Origin: Hoylesella buccalis ATCC 35310
GTDB taxonomy: Bacteria; Bacteroidota; Bacteroidia; Bacteroidales; Bacteroidaceae
Assembly: GCF_000177075.1 (NCBI RefSeq)
Contig: NZ_ADEG01000085.1
Location: forward strand, 1-46,986
Length of the DNA stretch: 46,986 bases
Direction: 5' to 3'
The translations under genes were made by a program, and so were the position numbers. Below, piece after piece: positions 8,798-18,971 of the stretch. Each line of letters opens with the position of its first letter. Positions within the stretch are counted from its first letter, which is position 1. Under the pieces are notes generated by a model. The model saw only the letters and a program-made list of their open reading frames with translations, was not told where the DNA came from and searched no databases.

Positions 8798-8930
8798 CAA
8801 AATCATAAACGAACAAGTGTGGGTGTGCATCTTTTAGGAAAAGAATGGACGCTCCAAGTGTTCAACACTTACAGAAATAACAGCACGTCACAAGATAGAA
8901 TAACCTTGTAGTTGCGAAATATCATACAAA

Positions 8931-10286
8931 ATGGAAAAGATTTCGTTGAAGGCATATCTGAGGCAGTATTTCGATATGTCAGAGAATCGTGAGAAGGAAG
9001 AGGATGTTGTTGATGAAATAGCATCGGGCGTAACCTTTAAAGGAGCTAACCTTTGGATTCTAATTTGTGCCGTGTTTATTGCTTCTTTAGGATTGAATAT
9101 CAATTCTACGGCAGTCATCATCGGCGCCATGCTCATTTCACCACTAATGGGACCTATCTTAGGCATGGGTTTAGCAGTGGGCATTGATGATTTGCCGCTG
9201 CTGAGACGGGCCGTTAAAAACTATATGGTGGCGACCATTATCGGTATCATCACAGCAACCGTTTATTTTTTATTAACACCTTTTCAGGGCGTACAGTCAG
9301 AGTTGTTGGCGCGTACCGAGCCTACTATTTACGATGTTCTCATCGCCTTCTTTGGTGGTGCGGCAGGTATTGTAGCTGCGTCTATCAAAGACAAGGGTAA
9401 CGTCATACCCGGCGTGGCTATTGCCACTGCATTAATGCCTCCACTCTGTACGGCAGGATATGGTGTCGCTACGGGAAATTTGGCCTTTTTTGCAGGTGCT
9501 TCTTTATTATATTTTATCAACACCGTCTTCATTGCCGTGGCAACCACTTTCGGTGTCTTCTTGTTGCGTTTCAGACGCAAACATTTTGTAGATCCTCAAC
9601 GTTGTAAATTTGTGCATCGTATGATTTTAGCCATTGCTATTTTAACGATGATTCCAGCGGGATATATGACTGTACGAATGATGCGAACCAGCTTGTTTGA
9701 CAAGCAGTTGAGTAACTTTGTTCAACATAGTTTGAACTGGAAAGGAACACAAGTGATTTCGCAACATCTATATGGAGACAGTGTATTGCAAATCGTTGCT
9801 TTAGGTAAGGAGGTTACGCCAGAGCAAAAGAAGAAAGCGCAGAAGGAACTGAATGAGCATTCGCGGCTGAAACATCTAAAACTCGCTGTGATACAAGGTA
9901 ACGAATCTGCTGATTTAGCATCCGAAAGAGGAAATCTTTTAACCATCTCGAAGAATCGGGAAAAAAGCGTCAAGGTACTTCAAGAGCAAGCTGTTGAAAT
10001 CAAGAATTTACGAGAAAAATTGGGGAAAATTGATTCCTATTCACAACTGAGTGTGGATATGTTTAACGAGATGTTGGTGCTATATCCAGGTGTGCAATCG
10101 TTGGTGTTGTCTCCAGTTGTCGAAGCTAATTTGGATACCACAACAAACGAGCCTTACCTTTTAGCCATCGCTCAATTTAAAGTGAAGAAGCCGCTGACGA
10201 ACCAACAGAACAATCAAATGCGCCAATGGATTCAGAAGCGCACGAACGAAGAAAGTGTAAAGTTGGTGATTACCTATACCAAGTGA
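8931..10286 (+). CDS. DUF389 domain membrane protein
   Basis: Inner-membrane protein of the DUF389 family (TIGR00341-like); its function is not established. The hallmark region runs from about residue 38 (LWILICAVFIASLGLNIN) through NSTAVIIGAMLISPLMGPIL to about residue 210, giving around six membrane helices. A further one lies near residues 230-248 (MILAIAILTMIPAGYMTVRM). Residues 250-451 are soluble, with a heptad-like charged stretch around 330-365 (VKVLQEQAVEIKNLREKLGK) that suggests a coiled coil. The gene stands alone with its own promoter and is convergent with the next gene. A transport or channel role is sometimes suggested for the family; nothing here tests it. Confidence 0.85.
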   Translation: MEKISLKAYLRQYFDMSENREKEEDVVDEIASGVTFKGANLWILICAVFIASLGLNINSTAVIIGAMLISPLMGPILGMGLAVGIDDLPLLRRAVKNYMVATIIGIITATVYFLLTPFQGVQSELLARTEPTIYDVLIAFFGGAAGIVAASIKDKGNVIPGVAIATALMPPLCTAGYGVATGNLAFFAGASLLYFINTVFIAVATTFGVFLLRFRRKHFVDPQRCKFVHRMILAIAILTMIPAGYMTVRMMRTSLFDKQLSNFVQHSLNWKGTQVISQHLYGDSVLQIVALGKEVTPEQKKKAQKELNEHSRLKHLKLAVIQGNESADLASERGNLLTISKNREKSVKVLQEQAVEIKNLREKLGKIDSYSQLSVDMFNEMLVLYPGVQSLVLSPVVEANLDTTTNEPYLLAIAQFKVKKPLTNQQNNQMRQWIQKRTNEESVKLVITYTK

Positions 10287-10354
10287 TGAACATGTGTGGC
10301 TGAAAGTGTTGAAATACAAAGAATTATCAATAAGCTCGGCCCCGTTGTAGGTAC

Positions 10355-10780
10355 CTATTCTTTCGGGATGAATACCAATGTTTTGGCCAGTTTTTTCCAT
10401 TTTCTTTGACGTGCAATTTTCATGTTGCTGCCTTCCACTTGCTTCAACGTGTAGGTGTTGTCTTTGTTAAAGGTTAAAGTGGCCACTAGGTCTTCGCTAC
10501 CATAGTCATTGGTAATTGCCAGTTGAGCCGTGTTTTTATGAATCTTGGCCGATGTAAACAACCATTTTCGTGAATCGATGCTATCACCCATGAAGCCTGG
10601 AAGTTCACCAAAGATTTCCTGTCCAGGTACGGTAACGTTGTTTTCGTACAAATTCATTTTGATGTATATTCTGTACTCCGCATTACCTATGACACCCTTG
10701 AAGGGCTGCTTTTGCGCGTTTTGTGCTGTCGCCAACAAGCTTAGAAAGCATAAAATAGGAAGAAATAGGTACTTTTTCAT
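10355..10780 (-). CDS. Small secreted protein of unknown function
   Basis: A 141-residue protein with a clear signal peptide (MKKYLFLPILCFLSLLATAQ, cleavage probably after TAQ). The mature part is rich in beta-strand-like alternation (YRIYIKMNLYENNVTVPG, LVATLTFNKDNTYTLKQVEG) and ends in a basic segment, so it is probably a small periplasmic or envelope beta-protein. I recognise no family. A -7-like box TAACTTTG lies at 10875-10868, without a good -33. It is divergent from the glycogen genes and convergent with the DUF389 gene. Confidence 0.65.
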   Translation of the reverse strand: MKKYLFLPILCFLSLLATAQNAQKQPFKGVIGNAEYRIYIKMNLYENNVTVPGQEIFGELPGFMGDSIDSRKWLFTSAKIHKNTAQLAITNDYGSEDLVATLTFNKDNTYTLKQVEGSNMKIARQRKWKKLAKTLVFIPKE

Positions 10781-10926
10781 CTTTTGTTGATTTTAGTTAT
10801 GTACAGAAAGGCACGGGTAAGGGTTGCGTTAGATGTCCCTAACTGGCCAATACGCTACCTGTTATTGCAAAGTTACTGTTTTATATCAATAAAACGCTTG
10901 TATTAAGAAAATTAAAGAACCTATCG

Positions 10927-10957
10927 TTTGGATTTCACCTTTTTTATATTAACTTTG
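10927..10957 (+). promoter_or_regulatory. Promoter of the glycogen synthase-phosphorylase operon
   Basis: TTTG at 10927-10930, 19 bases, TAACTTTG at 10950-10957. The first ATG (10969) would be about 5 bases from the transcript start and the next (10978) about 14, so the message is nearly leaderless either way. Confidence 0.7.
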
Positions 10958-10977
10958 GCCATCATATTATGATTCTT

Positions 10978-12642
10978 ATGACTAAGGACTTGTTGCGTCC
11001 CGACTATATATTTGAGTCGAGTTGGGAAGTTTGTAATAAAGTGGGAGGTATTTATACCGTTCTTTCTACACGAGCAAAAACATTGCAGGATCAATATCCG
11101 GACCGTATCATCTTTATTGGTCCTGATTGTTGGAAAGAACAAGACAATCCATATTTTCAAGAGGACAGCTCTTTGTTCGCAGATTGGAAGAGCAAAGCCG
11201 CTGATGACGGATTGACATGCAGAATTGGCCGCTGGTCGGTTCCAGGACATCCGCTTGCCATATTAGTGGATTACCAACCCTTTTATGCACTAAAAAATGA
11301 GATATATGCCCAAATGTGGGAGTGGTTTCAGGTGGACAGTCTGCACGGTTATGGCGATTATGACGAAGCTTCTATGTTTTCGTATGCAGCCGGCAGGGTG
11401 GTGGAGAGCTTTTATCGCTTTTATCTGGACAAGACCACGAGGGTGATTTATCATGGAAATGAATGGATGACCGGCATGGGATTGCTCTACATTCGCCATC
11501 AGGTACCCGAGATTGGCACGCTTTTTACAACCCATGCAACGAGCATTGGGCGAAGTATCGCGGGAAACAATAAACCCCTGTACGAATACCTGTCGGCCTA
11601 TCACGGAGACCAAATGGCCGAGGAACTCAACATGCAGAGCAAACATTCGATAGAGAAGCAAACCGCACATCACGTTGATTGCTTTACAACCGTAAGTGAG
11701 ATTACTGCCAACGAGTGTAAGGAGCTGCTGGATAAACCCGTTGATGAGATATTACTCAATGGTTTTGAAGACAGTTTTGTGCCACGAGGGCAAGAGCTGA
11801 CGAGCAAACGTAGGCAGGCAAGAAAGCGAATCATAGAAGTTGCTAATGCTTTGATGGGCAATACTTTTGAAGACAATGCTTTCATTGTTTCTACAAGTGG
11901 GCGATATGAGTTTCGCAACAAAGGCATCGATGTCTTCCTAGAAGCCATCAACCGCTTACGGCTGTCGCAAGATTCTTTATCCCGTAAGGTGCTGGCCGTA
12001 GTGGAAGTGCCGGCTTGGGTGGGCGAGCCGCGTGCCGACTTGATAACAAGGTTGGCGTCGGGAGAATCGTTTGATGCGCCCTTGGAGCATCCTATGTTAA
12101 CCCACTGGCTTCGGGACATGCCAGGCGACCGCATCCTTCAGATGCTGGAAGCGTTGAATATGCATAACGCCGAACATGACAATGTGAAAGTGATGTTTGT
12201 TCCGTGCTACCTCACGGGTGATGATGGCATTTTAAACCTGCCATATTATGATTTGGTTGTGGGCAACGACCTGTGCGTTTATCCTTCTTACTACGAGCCT
12301 TGGGGCTACACGCCGTTGGAGGCTATAGCATTTAGTGTGCCTTGTGTTACAACCGATTTGGCAGGATTTGGTTTGTGGGTTAATCGAACAGTCGGAACGA
12401 ACAGTGAGGTTGAGCATGGTGTGAAAGTGATTCACCGTACTGACAACAACTACTCTGAAGTGGCCGACGAAATCAAGCAAACCATCATGCAGCTGTCAAA
12501 GTTATCACCAAAAGAGGTGAACATGATACGCCGGCGAGCAGCAGATTTGTCAAAAAAAGCGTTGTGGCAACGGTTTATTAAGCATTATGAGACAGCCTAC
12601 CATCAGGCTTTGTCACGCGTAGAGAATAGAATAATCAAGTAA
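10978..12642 (+). CDS. Glycogen synthase, GT3 (eukaryote-like) family
   Basis: Transfers glucose from a nucleotide sugar to glycogen chains in the cytoplasm. The start (IFESSWEVCNKVGGIYTVLS) is the GT3 signature, with the glycine-rich sugar-nucleotide loop. Other markers are VIYHGNEWMTGMGLLYIRH and the C-terminal EPWGYTPLE, the E-x7-E retaining-transferase motif near residue 440. At about 554 residues it lacks the regulatory extensions of animal enzymes. I prefer the start at 10978 (MTKDLL) because of the promoter position; an in-frame ATG at 10969 adds three residues. The phosphorylase gene follows after 26 bases, so synthesis and breakdown enzymes share an operon. Confidence 0.9.
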   Translation: MTKDLLRPDYIFESSWEVCNKVGGIYTVLSTRAKTLQDQYPDRIIFIGPDCWKEQDNPYFQEDSSLFADWKSKAADDGLTCRIGRWSVPGHPLAILVDYQPFYALKNEIYAQMWEWFQVDSLHGYGDYDEASMFSYAAGRVVESFYRFYLDKTTRVIYHGNEWMTGMGLLYIRHQVPEIGTLFTTHATSIGRSIAGNNKPLYEYLSAYHGDQMAEELNMQSKHSIEKQTAHHVDCFTTVSEITANECKELLDKPVDEILLNGFEDSFVPRGQELTSKRRQARKRIIEVANALMGNTFEDNAFIVSTSGRYEFRNKGIDVFLEAINRLRLSQDSLSRKVLAVVEVPAWVGEPRADLITRLASGESFDAPLEHPMLTHWLRDMPGDRILQMLEALNMHNAEHDNVKVMFVPCYLTGDDGILNLPYYDLVVGNDLCVYPSYYEPWGYTPLEAIAFSVPCVTTDLAGFGLWVNRTVGTNSEVEHGVKVIHRTDNNYSEVADEIKQTIMQLSKLSPKEVNMIRRRAADLSKKALWQRFIKHYETAYHQALSRVENRIIK

Positions 12643-12668
12643 GAAAAAAATAAGAAAATTAAAGATTT

Positions 12669-15230
12669 ATGAAAATTAAGACGAGCAATGTTAACGCTCC
12701 ACAGTGGAGGGAGTTGACAATCAAATCAAGATTGCCCGAACAACTGAAATGTTTGGACGAATTAGCACATAACATGTGGTTTGGTTGGAATCACGAAGCG
12801 CGTAGTCTCTTCAAGAGTCTTGATGAGAAATTATACGAAGCAGTAGGGCACAACCCCGTGCTGTTGTTGGAGCGCCTTAACTATGACCGCAAAGAAGAGA
12901 TTGTGAACGATGCTAAGTTGATGAAGCGTGTCAAGGACGTGTATGCCCAATTTCGCGCGTACATGGACGTAGAACCCAATAAGAAGCGTCCTTCGGTTGC
13001 CTATTTCTGCATGGAGTATGGTATTAACCAGATATTGAAAATCTATTCAGGAGGTCTGGGTATGTTGGCTGGTGACTACCTCAAAGAGGCATCAGACAGC
13101 AATGTAGATATGTGTGCTGTAGGCTTTTTGTATCGTTATGGCTATTTCAAGCAGTCACTCAATATGGAGGGTAAACAGATTGCTCAATATGAGGCACAAA
13201 ACTTTAACTCGCTTCCCATTGAGCGTGAGGTTGATGAAAATGGCAACCCCATCGTGGTTGACGTACCCTATCTCGATTATGTGGTGCATGCATACGTATG
13301 GCGTGTGAATGTGGGTCGCATCAAATTGTACTTGTTGGATACTGACAACGACTTGAACTCAGAGTTTGACAGATCCATTACTCACGCTCTGTACGGAGGT
13401 GATTGGGAAAATCGACTCAAGCAAGAGATATTGCTGGGTATTGGTGGTATTCTCACTTTGAAGAAGCTGGGCATTAAGAAAGACATCTATCACTGCAACG
13501 AAGGCCATGCGGCGCTGTGTAATTTGCAACGTCTTTGTGATTACATTGAGAGCGGACTGACGTTCAATCAGGCAATGGAACTGGTGAGAGCATCCTCACT
13601 GTACACCGTGCATACCCCCGTTCCGGCAGGCCACGACTATTTTGACGAAACCCTTTTCGGAAAGTACATGCAAGGCTATCCACAGCGTTTGGGTATCACA
13701 TGGGATGAATTCATTGGAATGGGACGTCAGAATCCTGACGATCATACAGAAAAATTCTGCATGAGTACCTTTGCATGCAATACCGCACAAGAGGTTAATG
13801 GCGTAAGCAAGTTGCACGGATGGGTAAGCCAAAAAATGTTCGCTCCTATCTGGAAAGGCTCTTATCCAGAGGAGAGCCATGTAGGATATGTGACCAATGG
13901 TGTACACTTCCCAACATGGACTTCGACAGAGTTTCGTGACCTTTACGACAAGTACTTCGACAAGTCGTTTATGAGCGACCAGAGCAACGAAGACATTTGG
14001 CACGCGTTTCTGAAGATTCCGGATGAAGAGATTTGGCAAACGCGCATGAAGTTGAAGAATAAGCTGGTGAAGTATATCCGCGAGAAGTTTACCGAGAATT
14101 GGTTGAAGAACCAAGGCGATCCGTCACGCGTGATGTCACTGCTTGAATGTATCAATCCAAATGCGTTGATGATAGGTTTCTGTCGTCGTTTTGCAACCTA
14201 TAAAAGAGCGCACTTGTTGTTTACAGACATCAATCGGTTGTCAAAGATTGTGAACAACCCAGAACGCCCTGTGCTGTTCTTCTTCTCGGGCAAGGCCCAT
14301 CCTGCAGATGGAGCAGGTCAAGATCTCATCAAACGTATCTATGAGATTAGCCAGCGCCCAGAGTTTTTAGGTAAAATCATCTTCCTGGAAGATTACGACA
14401 TGCATTTGGCCCGTAGACTGGTTTCTGGTGTAGATATTTGGATGAATACGCCTACGCGTCCACTCGAAGCCTCGGGTACGTCTGGCGAGAAAGCCGAGAT
14501 GAATGGTGTTGTCAACTTGTCCGTGCTTGATGGCTGGTGGGTAGAAGGTTACAGAGAAGGTGCCGGATGGGCTTTGCCTCAGAAGCGTACTTACCAAAAC
14601 CAGGAGTACCAAGATCAGTTGGATGCGGCTACCATTTATTCGCTTTTAGAGAATGAGATTATTCCTATGTATTATAATAAGAATGAGGAAGGCTATAGCG
14701 AACAATGGCTTGACGTGGTGAAGAAATCTGTTGCGACGATTGCACCTCATTACACGATGAAGCGTCAGTTGGACGATTACTACGACAAGTTCTACGAGAA
14801 GCAAGCAGCTAGATTTGCTGAGTTGGCCGCTGAAGATGCCAAGTTGGCTAAAGAGATTGCGCATTGGAAAGAGACAGTGGCCGAGCGTTGGGATGCCATC
14901 CATGTTGTTTCAAAGGATACTGAGTTCTTGACAAACGGTGGCGAAACGGGTGTTGAATATCGTATTAAATATGTGATTGACGAACAAGGCCTGGAGGATG
15001 CTGTTGGTTTGGAGCTGGTGACACTGAAACCCTTACCCGATGATGAAGGTCGTGAGCTTTATCGCGTACGTCCCTTTGAGATGACAGGGCACGAAGGCAA
15101 TCAATATACTTTTGAAGCAGTAATAGATCCTGATGATGCCGGCACCTTTAAATCATGCGTGCGTATGTTCCCAAAGCATAAAAACCTGCCACACCGTCAA
15201 GATTTCAACTATGTAAAATGGCTTGACTAA
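12669..15230 (+). CDS. glgP: Alpha-glucan (glycogen) phosphorylase, GT35
   Basis: Releases glucose 1-phosphate from glycogen using pyridoxal phosphate. The 853-residue protein follows the short bacterial/archaeal type of glucan phosphorylase: [20 protein letters not shown] near residue 115, [10 protein letters not shown] near 280, and [14 protein letters not shown] near 600, where the lysine is expected to hold the cofactor. The region after residue 700 (charged helix, then a beta-rich C-terminus) is the usual accessory part. It is second in the operon after the GT3 synthase, and a hairpin terminator follows at 15254. Confidence 0.93.
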   Translation: MKIKTSNVNAPQWRELTIKSRLPEQLKCLDELAHNMWFGWNHEARSLFKSLDEKLYEAVGHNPVLLLERLNYDRKEEIVNDAKLMKRVKDVYAQFRAYMDVEPNKKRPSVAYFCMEYGINQILKIYSGGLGMLAGDYLKEASDSNVDMCAVGFLYRYGYFKQSLNMEGKQIAQYEAQNFNSLPIEREVDENGNPIVVDVPYLDYVVHAYVWRVNVGRIKLYLLDTDNDLNSEFDRSITHALYGGDWENRLKQEILLGIGGILTLKKLGIKKDIYHCNEGHAALCNLQRLCDYIESGLTFNQAMELVRASSLYTVHTPVPAGHDYFDETLFGKYMQGYPQRLGITWDEFIGMGRQNPDDHTEKFCMSTFACNTAQEVNGVSKLHGWVSQKMFAPIWKGSYPEESHVGYVTNGVHFPTWTSTEFRDLYDKYFDKSFMSDQSNEDIWHAFLKIPDEEIWQTRMKLKNKLVKYIREKFTENWLKNQGDPSRVMSLLECINPNALMIGFCRRFATYKRAHLLFTDINRLSKIVNNPERPVLFFFSGKAHPADGAGQDLIKRIYEISQRPEFLGKIIFLEDYDMHLARRLVSGVDIWMNTPTRPLEASGTSGEKAEMNGVVNLSVLDGWWVEGYREGAGWALPQKRTYQNQEYQDQLDAATIYSLLENEIIPMYYNKNEEGYSEQWLDVVKKSVATIAPHYTMKRQLDDYYDKFYEKQAARFAELAAEDAKLAKEIAHWKETVAERWDAIHVVSKDTEFLTNGGETGVEYRIKYVIDEQGLEDAVGLELVTLKPLPDDEGRELYRVRPFEMTGHEGNQYTFEAVIDPDDAGTFKSCVRMFPKHKNLPHRQDFNYVKWLD

Positions 15231-15253
15231 CTTGAGGTGATTGAGTTTGTATT

Positions 15254-15290
15254 AGAGGGTGTGTCAAGTATTTGACATGCCCTCTTTGGT
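15254..15290 (+). terminator. Terminator after glgP
   Basis: A 14-base stem with two wobble pairs (15254-15267 with 15272-15285) and a 4-base loop, followed by TTGGTTTATT. Its core GTGTGTCAAG resembles the hairpin after yebC. Confidence 0.7.
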
Positions 15291-15383
15291 TTATTCCATC
15301 AAGCGATTCGGTCGTTTGCTCGTGCATCGATGTATTATCTTTTCCTCAAGATAGGTTTTGTGACACTCATTTTTGAACAAACA

Positions 15384-15415
15384 TTTGTAAGGGTCTTGTT
15401 TTTTTAGTAATTTTG
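15384..15415 (+). promoter_or_regulatory. pheT promoter
   Basis: TTTG at 15384-15387, 20 bases, TAATTTTG at 15408-15415, about 38 bases before the pheT ATG. Confidence 0.7.
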
Positions 15416-15452
15416 CAATGCTTTACGAATACACTTAAAATTCATCTATCTA

Positions 15453-17915
15453 ATGAATATTTCATATAAATGGCTTAAAGAATATGTCGATTTCGACTTG
15501 ACTCCGCAGGAAGTTGCGCAAGCCTTAACTTCTACAGGGCTAGAAGTGGATGCCTTGGAAGAAGTTCAAAACGTCAAGGGAGGATTAAAAGGACTTTATA
15601 TTGGGCAGGTGTTGACCTGTGAAATGCACCCCAACTCCGATCACCTCCATATCACGACAGTAGACTTAGGGAAGGGAAAGCCTCAGCAGATTGTATGTGG
15701 CGCCCCCAATGTGGCTGCTGGGCAGAAAGTCATCGTAGCCGACCTTGGCTGTATTTTATATGATGGTGATGATTCGTTTACCATCAAGAAAAGCAAATTA
15801 CGAGGCGTAGACTCATTCGGAATGATTTGCGCCGAAGACGAAATTGGTGTTGGTACGTCACATGAGGGTATCATTGTGTTGCCAGAAGATGCCCCTGTTG
15901 GCCAGCCTGCTGCTGAATATTATAACCTTGAGAGCGATTGGATTATCGAAATAGACATCACAGCCAATCGGTCTGATGCTTTGTCTCATTACGGTGTAGC
16001 TCGTGATTTGTATGCATGGTTGAAGCAAAATGGGTATCAAACCAGTCTGCATCGTCCGTCTTGTGAAGATTTTAAGGTAGATAATGAAGACTTGCCCATT
16101 GATGTCAAAATCGAGAATACAGAGGCCTGCAAGCGTTATGCCTGTCTCTCACTCACGGATTGTGAGGTGAAAGAAAGTCCGGAGTGGTTGCAGAACAAGC
16201 TGAAAGTAATCGGCTTGCGACCCGTCAATAACATCGTTGACATCACAAATTATGTGATGATGGCTTACGGACAGCCCATGCATTGCTTTGATGCCGACAT
16301 GGTTGAAGGTCATCAAATCGTGGTGAGAACGCAGCCGGAGGGGACCAAGTTTGTGACCCTCGATGGTGAAGAGCATACTTTGGGTGAACACGATTTAAGC
16401 ATTTGCAATGCAGAACACCCGATGTGTATTGCCGGAATCTTCGGTGGAAAGGGTAGTGGTACCTATGAAACAACACGCAATGTTGTTTTGGAGAGTGCCT
16501 ATTTCCACCCAACCTGGATTCGCAAGAGCGCACGCCGGCATGGTTTGAGTACGGATGCAAGCTATCGCTTTGAACGTGGTATCGATCCTAATGGCACGAT
16601 ATACGCATTGAAGCAGGCTGCGATATTATGTCAACAACTCGCGGGGGGTAAGGTTAGCATGCAGATTAAAGATGTGTATCCTACACCTATTGAAAACGCC
16701 CATGTGTCACTTTCATACGATTATGTGAACGGTCTCATTGGTAAAGAGATAGAGCCAGACGTGATTAAGAGTATCTTGGATAGCCTGGAAATGGAAATCA
16801 AGAGCGAGAATCCACAAGGTCTGGATTTGTCAGTCCCCGCATACCGAGTTGACGTTCAGCGCCCCTGTGACGTCGTAGAGGATATCTTACGTATCTATGG
16901 CTACAACAATGTTGAAATTCCAACACAACTCAAGAGTTCGTTGGCCATACAGGGTGATGAGGATAGGGCTGCCCATTTGGAAAACCTGGTTGGTGAACAG
17001 TTGGTTGGATGTGGTTTTCATGAAATTCTGAACAATTCGCTTACCAAGACGTCTTATTATCATGATTTGAACCGTTACCCAGAGGAGGCAACCGTAAAGA
17101 TTATGAATCCTTTGAGTACCGATTTGGGTGTGATGCGCCAGACGCTATTGTTTGGAGGCCTTGAAAGCATCATGCGCAATGTGAACCGTAAGCAAACAAA
17201 CTTGCGCTTCTTTGAGTTTGGTAACTGCTACCAATATGTAGCAGAGCGAGAGAATGAGGAAGATCCGATTAAGGCATATCAGCAAGCTTATCATTTAGGA
17301 CTATGGGTTACTGGTAAGCGTGTGGAAGGAAGTTGGGCACATGCAGATGAACCCAGTTCATTTGATGAATTGAAAGCCTATGTTCAAAATATTTTTGCCC
17401 GGTTAGGCGTGCCTTCTGGCATGTTGGTAACAGAAAAAAGTGACAACAACATCTTCTCTCATGGTTTGAGCATCATGAATCGAGGAGGGAAAATCATTGC
17501 TGAATTGGGTGTTGTTTGTAAAAAGTTGCTAAAGCAGGTTGATGTATCCGGTGAAGTTTATTTTGCTGAAATCAACTGGACGGCACTTATGAAATTAACT
17601 CGTAAGAATAAGGTTGAGTACAAAGAGCTGTCCAAGTATCCTGCCGTTAGTCGCGATTTGGCCCTGTTGATAGATAAGCAAACAGAATTCGAACAAATAG
17701 AAAAGATTGCTTTCCAGACAGAAAAGAAGTTACTGAAGCGCGTTGAGCTCTTTGATGTTTACGAAGGCAAGAATCTGCCGGAAGGCAAAAAGAGTTATGC
17801 CGTCAATTTTATCCTGCAAGATGAACAAAAAACATTGAATGACAAGCAGATTGACGGAATCATGCAGAAACTTATTAAGAATCTCACAGAAAAGCTTGGC
17901 GCCGAACTTCGATGA
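15453..17915 (+). CDS. pheT: Phenylalanine--tRNA ligase beta subunit
   Basis: Beta chain of the heterotetrameric enzyme that charges tRNA-Phe; it also carries the editing site. The 820-residue protein has the normal domain order: an N-terminal tRNA-binding OB domain at about 40-150 (GLYIGQVLTCEMHPNSDHLH), the B3/B4 editing domain at about 210-395, the B5 domain and catalytic-like core, and a C-terminal FDX-ACB anticodon-binding domain from about 725 (YKELSKYPAVSRDLALLI). The alpha subunit gene pheS is not in the window. The gene has its own promoter. Confidence 0.97.
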   Translation: MNISYKWLKEYVDFDLTPQEVAQALTSTGLEVDALEEVQNVKGGLKGLYIGQVLTCEMHPNSDHLHITTVDLGKGKPQQIVCGAPNVAAGQKVIVADLGCILYDGDDSFTIKKSKLRGVDSFGMICAEDEIGVGTSHEGIIVLPEDAPVGQPAAEYYNLESDWIIEIDITANRSDALSHYGVARDLYAWLKQNGYQTSLHRPSCEDFKVDNEDLPIDVKIENTEACKRYACLSLTDCEVKESPEWLQNKLKVIGLRPVNNIVDITNYVMMAYGQPMHCFDADMVEGHQIVVRTQPEGTKFVTLDGEEHTLGEHDLSICNAEHPMCIAGIFGGKGSGTYETTRNVVLESAYFHPTWIRKSARRHGLSTDASYRFERGIDPNGTIYALKQAAILCQQLAGGKVSMQIKDVYPTPIENAHVSLSYDYVNGLIGKEIEPDVIKSILDSLEMEIKSENPQGLDLSVPAYRVDVQRPCDVVEDILRIYGYNNVEIPTQLKSSLAIQGDEDRAAHLENLVGEQLVGCGFHEILNNSLTKTSYYHDLNRYPEEATVKIMNPLSTDLGVMRQTLLFGGLESIMRNVNRKQTNLRFFEFGNCYQYVAERENEEDPIKAYQQAYHLGLWVTGKRVEGSWAHADEPSSFDELKAYVQNIFARLGVPSGMLVTEKSDNNIFSHGLSIMNRGGKIIAELGVVCKKLLKQVDVSGEVYFAEINWTALMKLTRKNKVEYKELSKYPAVSRDLALLIDKQTEFEQIEKIAFQTEKKLLKRVELFDVYEGKNLPEGKKSYAVNFILQDEQKTLNDKQIDGIMQKLIKNLTEKLGAELR

Positions 17916-17971
17916 TTCGGTTGCCATGGTTTTGTGAATATAAACGTTCATATATCATTAAATAATCAACA

Positions 17972-18016
17972 TTTAGGTGCGAAAGTTCTTCGTCCTAAAC
18001 CTCTTCAGTGAAGAGG
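17972..18016 (+). other. Two consecutive hairpins between pheT and yebC
   Basis: TTTAGG (17972-17977) pairs with CCTAAA (17994-17999), supported by an inner CGAA/TTCG. It is followed directly by CCTCTTC/GAAGAGG (18000-18006 with 18010-18016). A weak T-rich stretch follows and yebC starts 20 bases later. It could end pheT transcription or form the yebC leader; the sequence does not decide. Confidence 0.5.
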
Positions 18017-18035
18017 ATTAAATATTTTTATTCCA

Positions 18036-18761
18036 ATGGGAAGAGCATTTGAGTATCGTAAAGCAACGAAGCTGAAAAGATGGGGCCACATGGCTCGTAC
18101 ATTCACGAAAATAGGTAAACAAATTGCAATTGCAGTAAAAGCCGGAGGACCAGATCCTGAAAACAATCCCGCTTTGCGCGCCCTCATAGCCAATGCCAAG
18201 CGCGAAAACATGCCGAAAGACAATGTTGATCGTGCCATTAAGAATGCGATGGGGAAAGATCAAAGCGACTATAAATCGGTCACATACGAAGGGTATGGTC
18301 CTCATGGAGTGGCTATCTTGGTAGATACTTTGACGGACAATACCACCCGAACCGTTGGGGATGTGCGGTCTGTATTCAATAAGTTCAATGGCAACTTGGG
18401 GACAAGTGGTTCACTGGCATTCCTCTTTGACCATAAAGCCGTATTCACCTTTAAGAAGAAAGATGGCTTGGATATGGATGAACTGATTCTCGACCTCATA
18501 GATTATGGTGTGGAAGATGAATATGATGAAGATGAGGAAGAAAACGAAATAACCATCTATGGTGCCCCCACGAGCTTCGGTGAAATTCAAAAGCATCTGG
18601 AAACGGACGGTTTTGAAGTGACAGGTGCTGAGTTTACATACATCCCGAACGACTTGAAAGACGTTACTCCCGAAGAGCGTGAAACGATTGATAAAATGGT
18701 AGAGCGTCTTGAAGAGTTTGACGATGTGCAAACTGTTTACACCAATATGAAACCTGAATAA
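18036..18761 (+). CDS. yebC: YebC/PmpR-family DNA-binding regulatory protein
   Basis: A 241-residue YebC/PmpR-family protein. Members have been described as transcription regulators and, more recently, as translation factors. The signature regions are GHMARTFTKIGKQIAIAVKA near the N-terminus, ANAKRENMPKDNVDRAIKNA, and YEGYGPHGVAILVDTLTDN. An acidic segment (VEDEYDEDEEENEIT) precedes the C-terminal domain. It follows pheT by 120 bases containing two hairpins. No Bacteroidetes-type promoter with both boxes was found directly upstream, so it may be read from the pheT promoter. Confidence 0.93.
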   Translation: MGRAFEYRKATKLKRWGHMARTFTKIGKQIAIAVKAGGPDPENNPALRALIANAKRENMPKDNVDRAIKNAMGKDQSDYKSVTYEGYGPHGVAILVDTLTDNTTRTVGDVRSVFNKFNGNLGTSGSLAFLFDHKAVFTFKKKDGLDMDELILDLIDYGVEDEYDEDEEENEITIYGAPTSFGEIQKHLETDGFEVTGAEFTYIPNDLKDVTPEERETIDKMVERLEEFDDVQTVYTNMKPE

Positions 18762-18777
18762 CAGGAACATGTTATAG

Positions 18778-18810
18778 AGAGTGCGTCAAGTTTGGCGCAT
18801 TCTTATTTAG
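18778..18810 (+). terminator. Terminator after yebC
   Basis: The stem GAGTGCGTCAA/TTGGCGCATTC with wobble pairs is followed by TTATTT. Its sequence resembles the glgP terminator. Confidence 0.65.
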
Positions 18811-18835
18811 TATGACATGACCGGCATACACGAAA

Positions 18836-18882
18836 ATAAAAGGAGATAAACTCCTAACACTTATGGTTAGTGCTTATCTCCT
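18836..18882 (-). terminator. Terminator of the SusCD operon
   Basis: AGGAGATAA (18841-18849) pairs with TTATCTCCT (18874-18882), with an inner CTAAC/GTTAG stem. On the minus strand it is followed by TTTTATTTTCG. It lies 90 bases past the last gene of the leftward operon. Confidence 0.75.
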
Positions 18883-18971
18883 ATATAATAGCTGTCGCTA
18901 ACATTGGATTTAGTTTCTTAAAGCTGCAAGAACTTGCTGAATTGAGTAGAGGACTAAATCCTGAAAATTCT

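Noticed and set aside
8888..9184. Long frames opposite the DUF389, GT3, glgP, pheT, lepA and mmdA genes
   Set aside because: They are antisense shadows of strongly coding genes, without domains or start signals.
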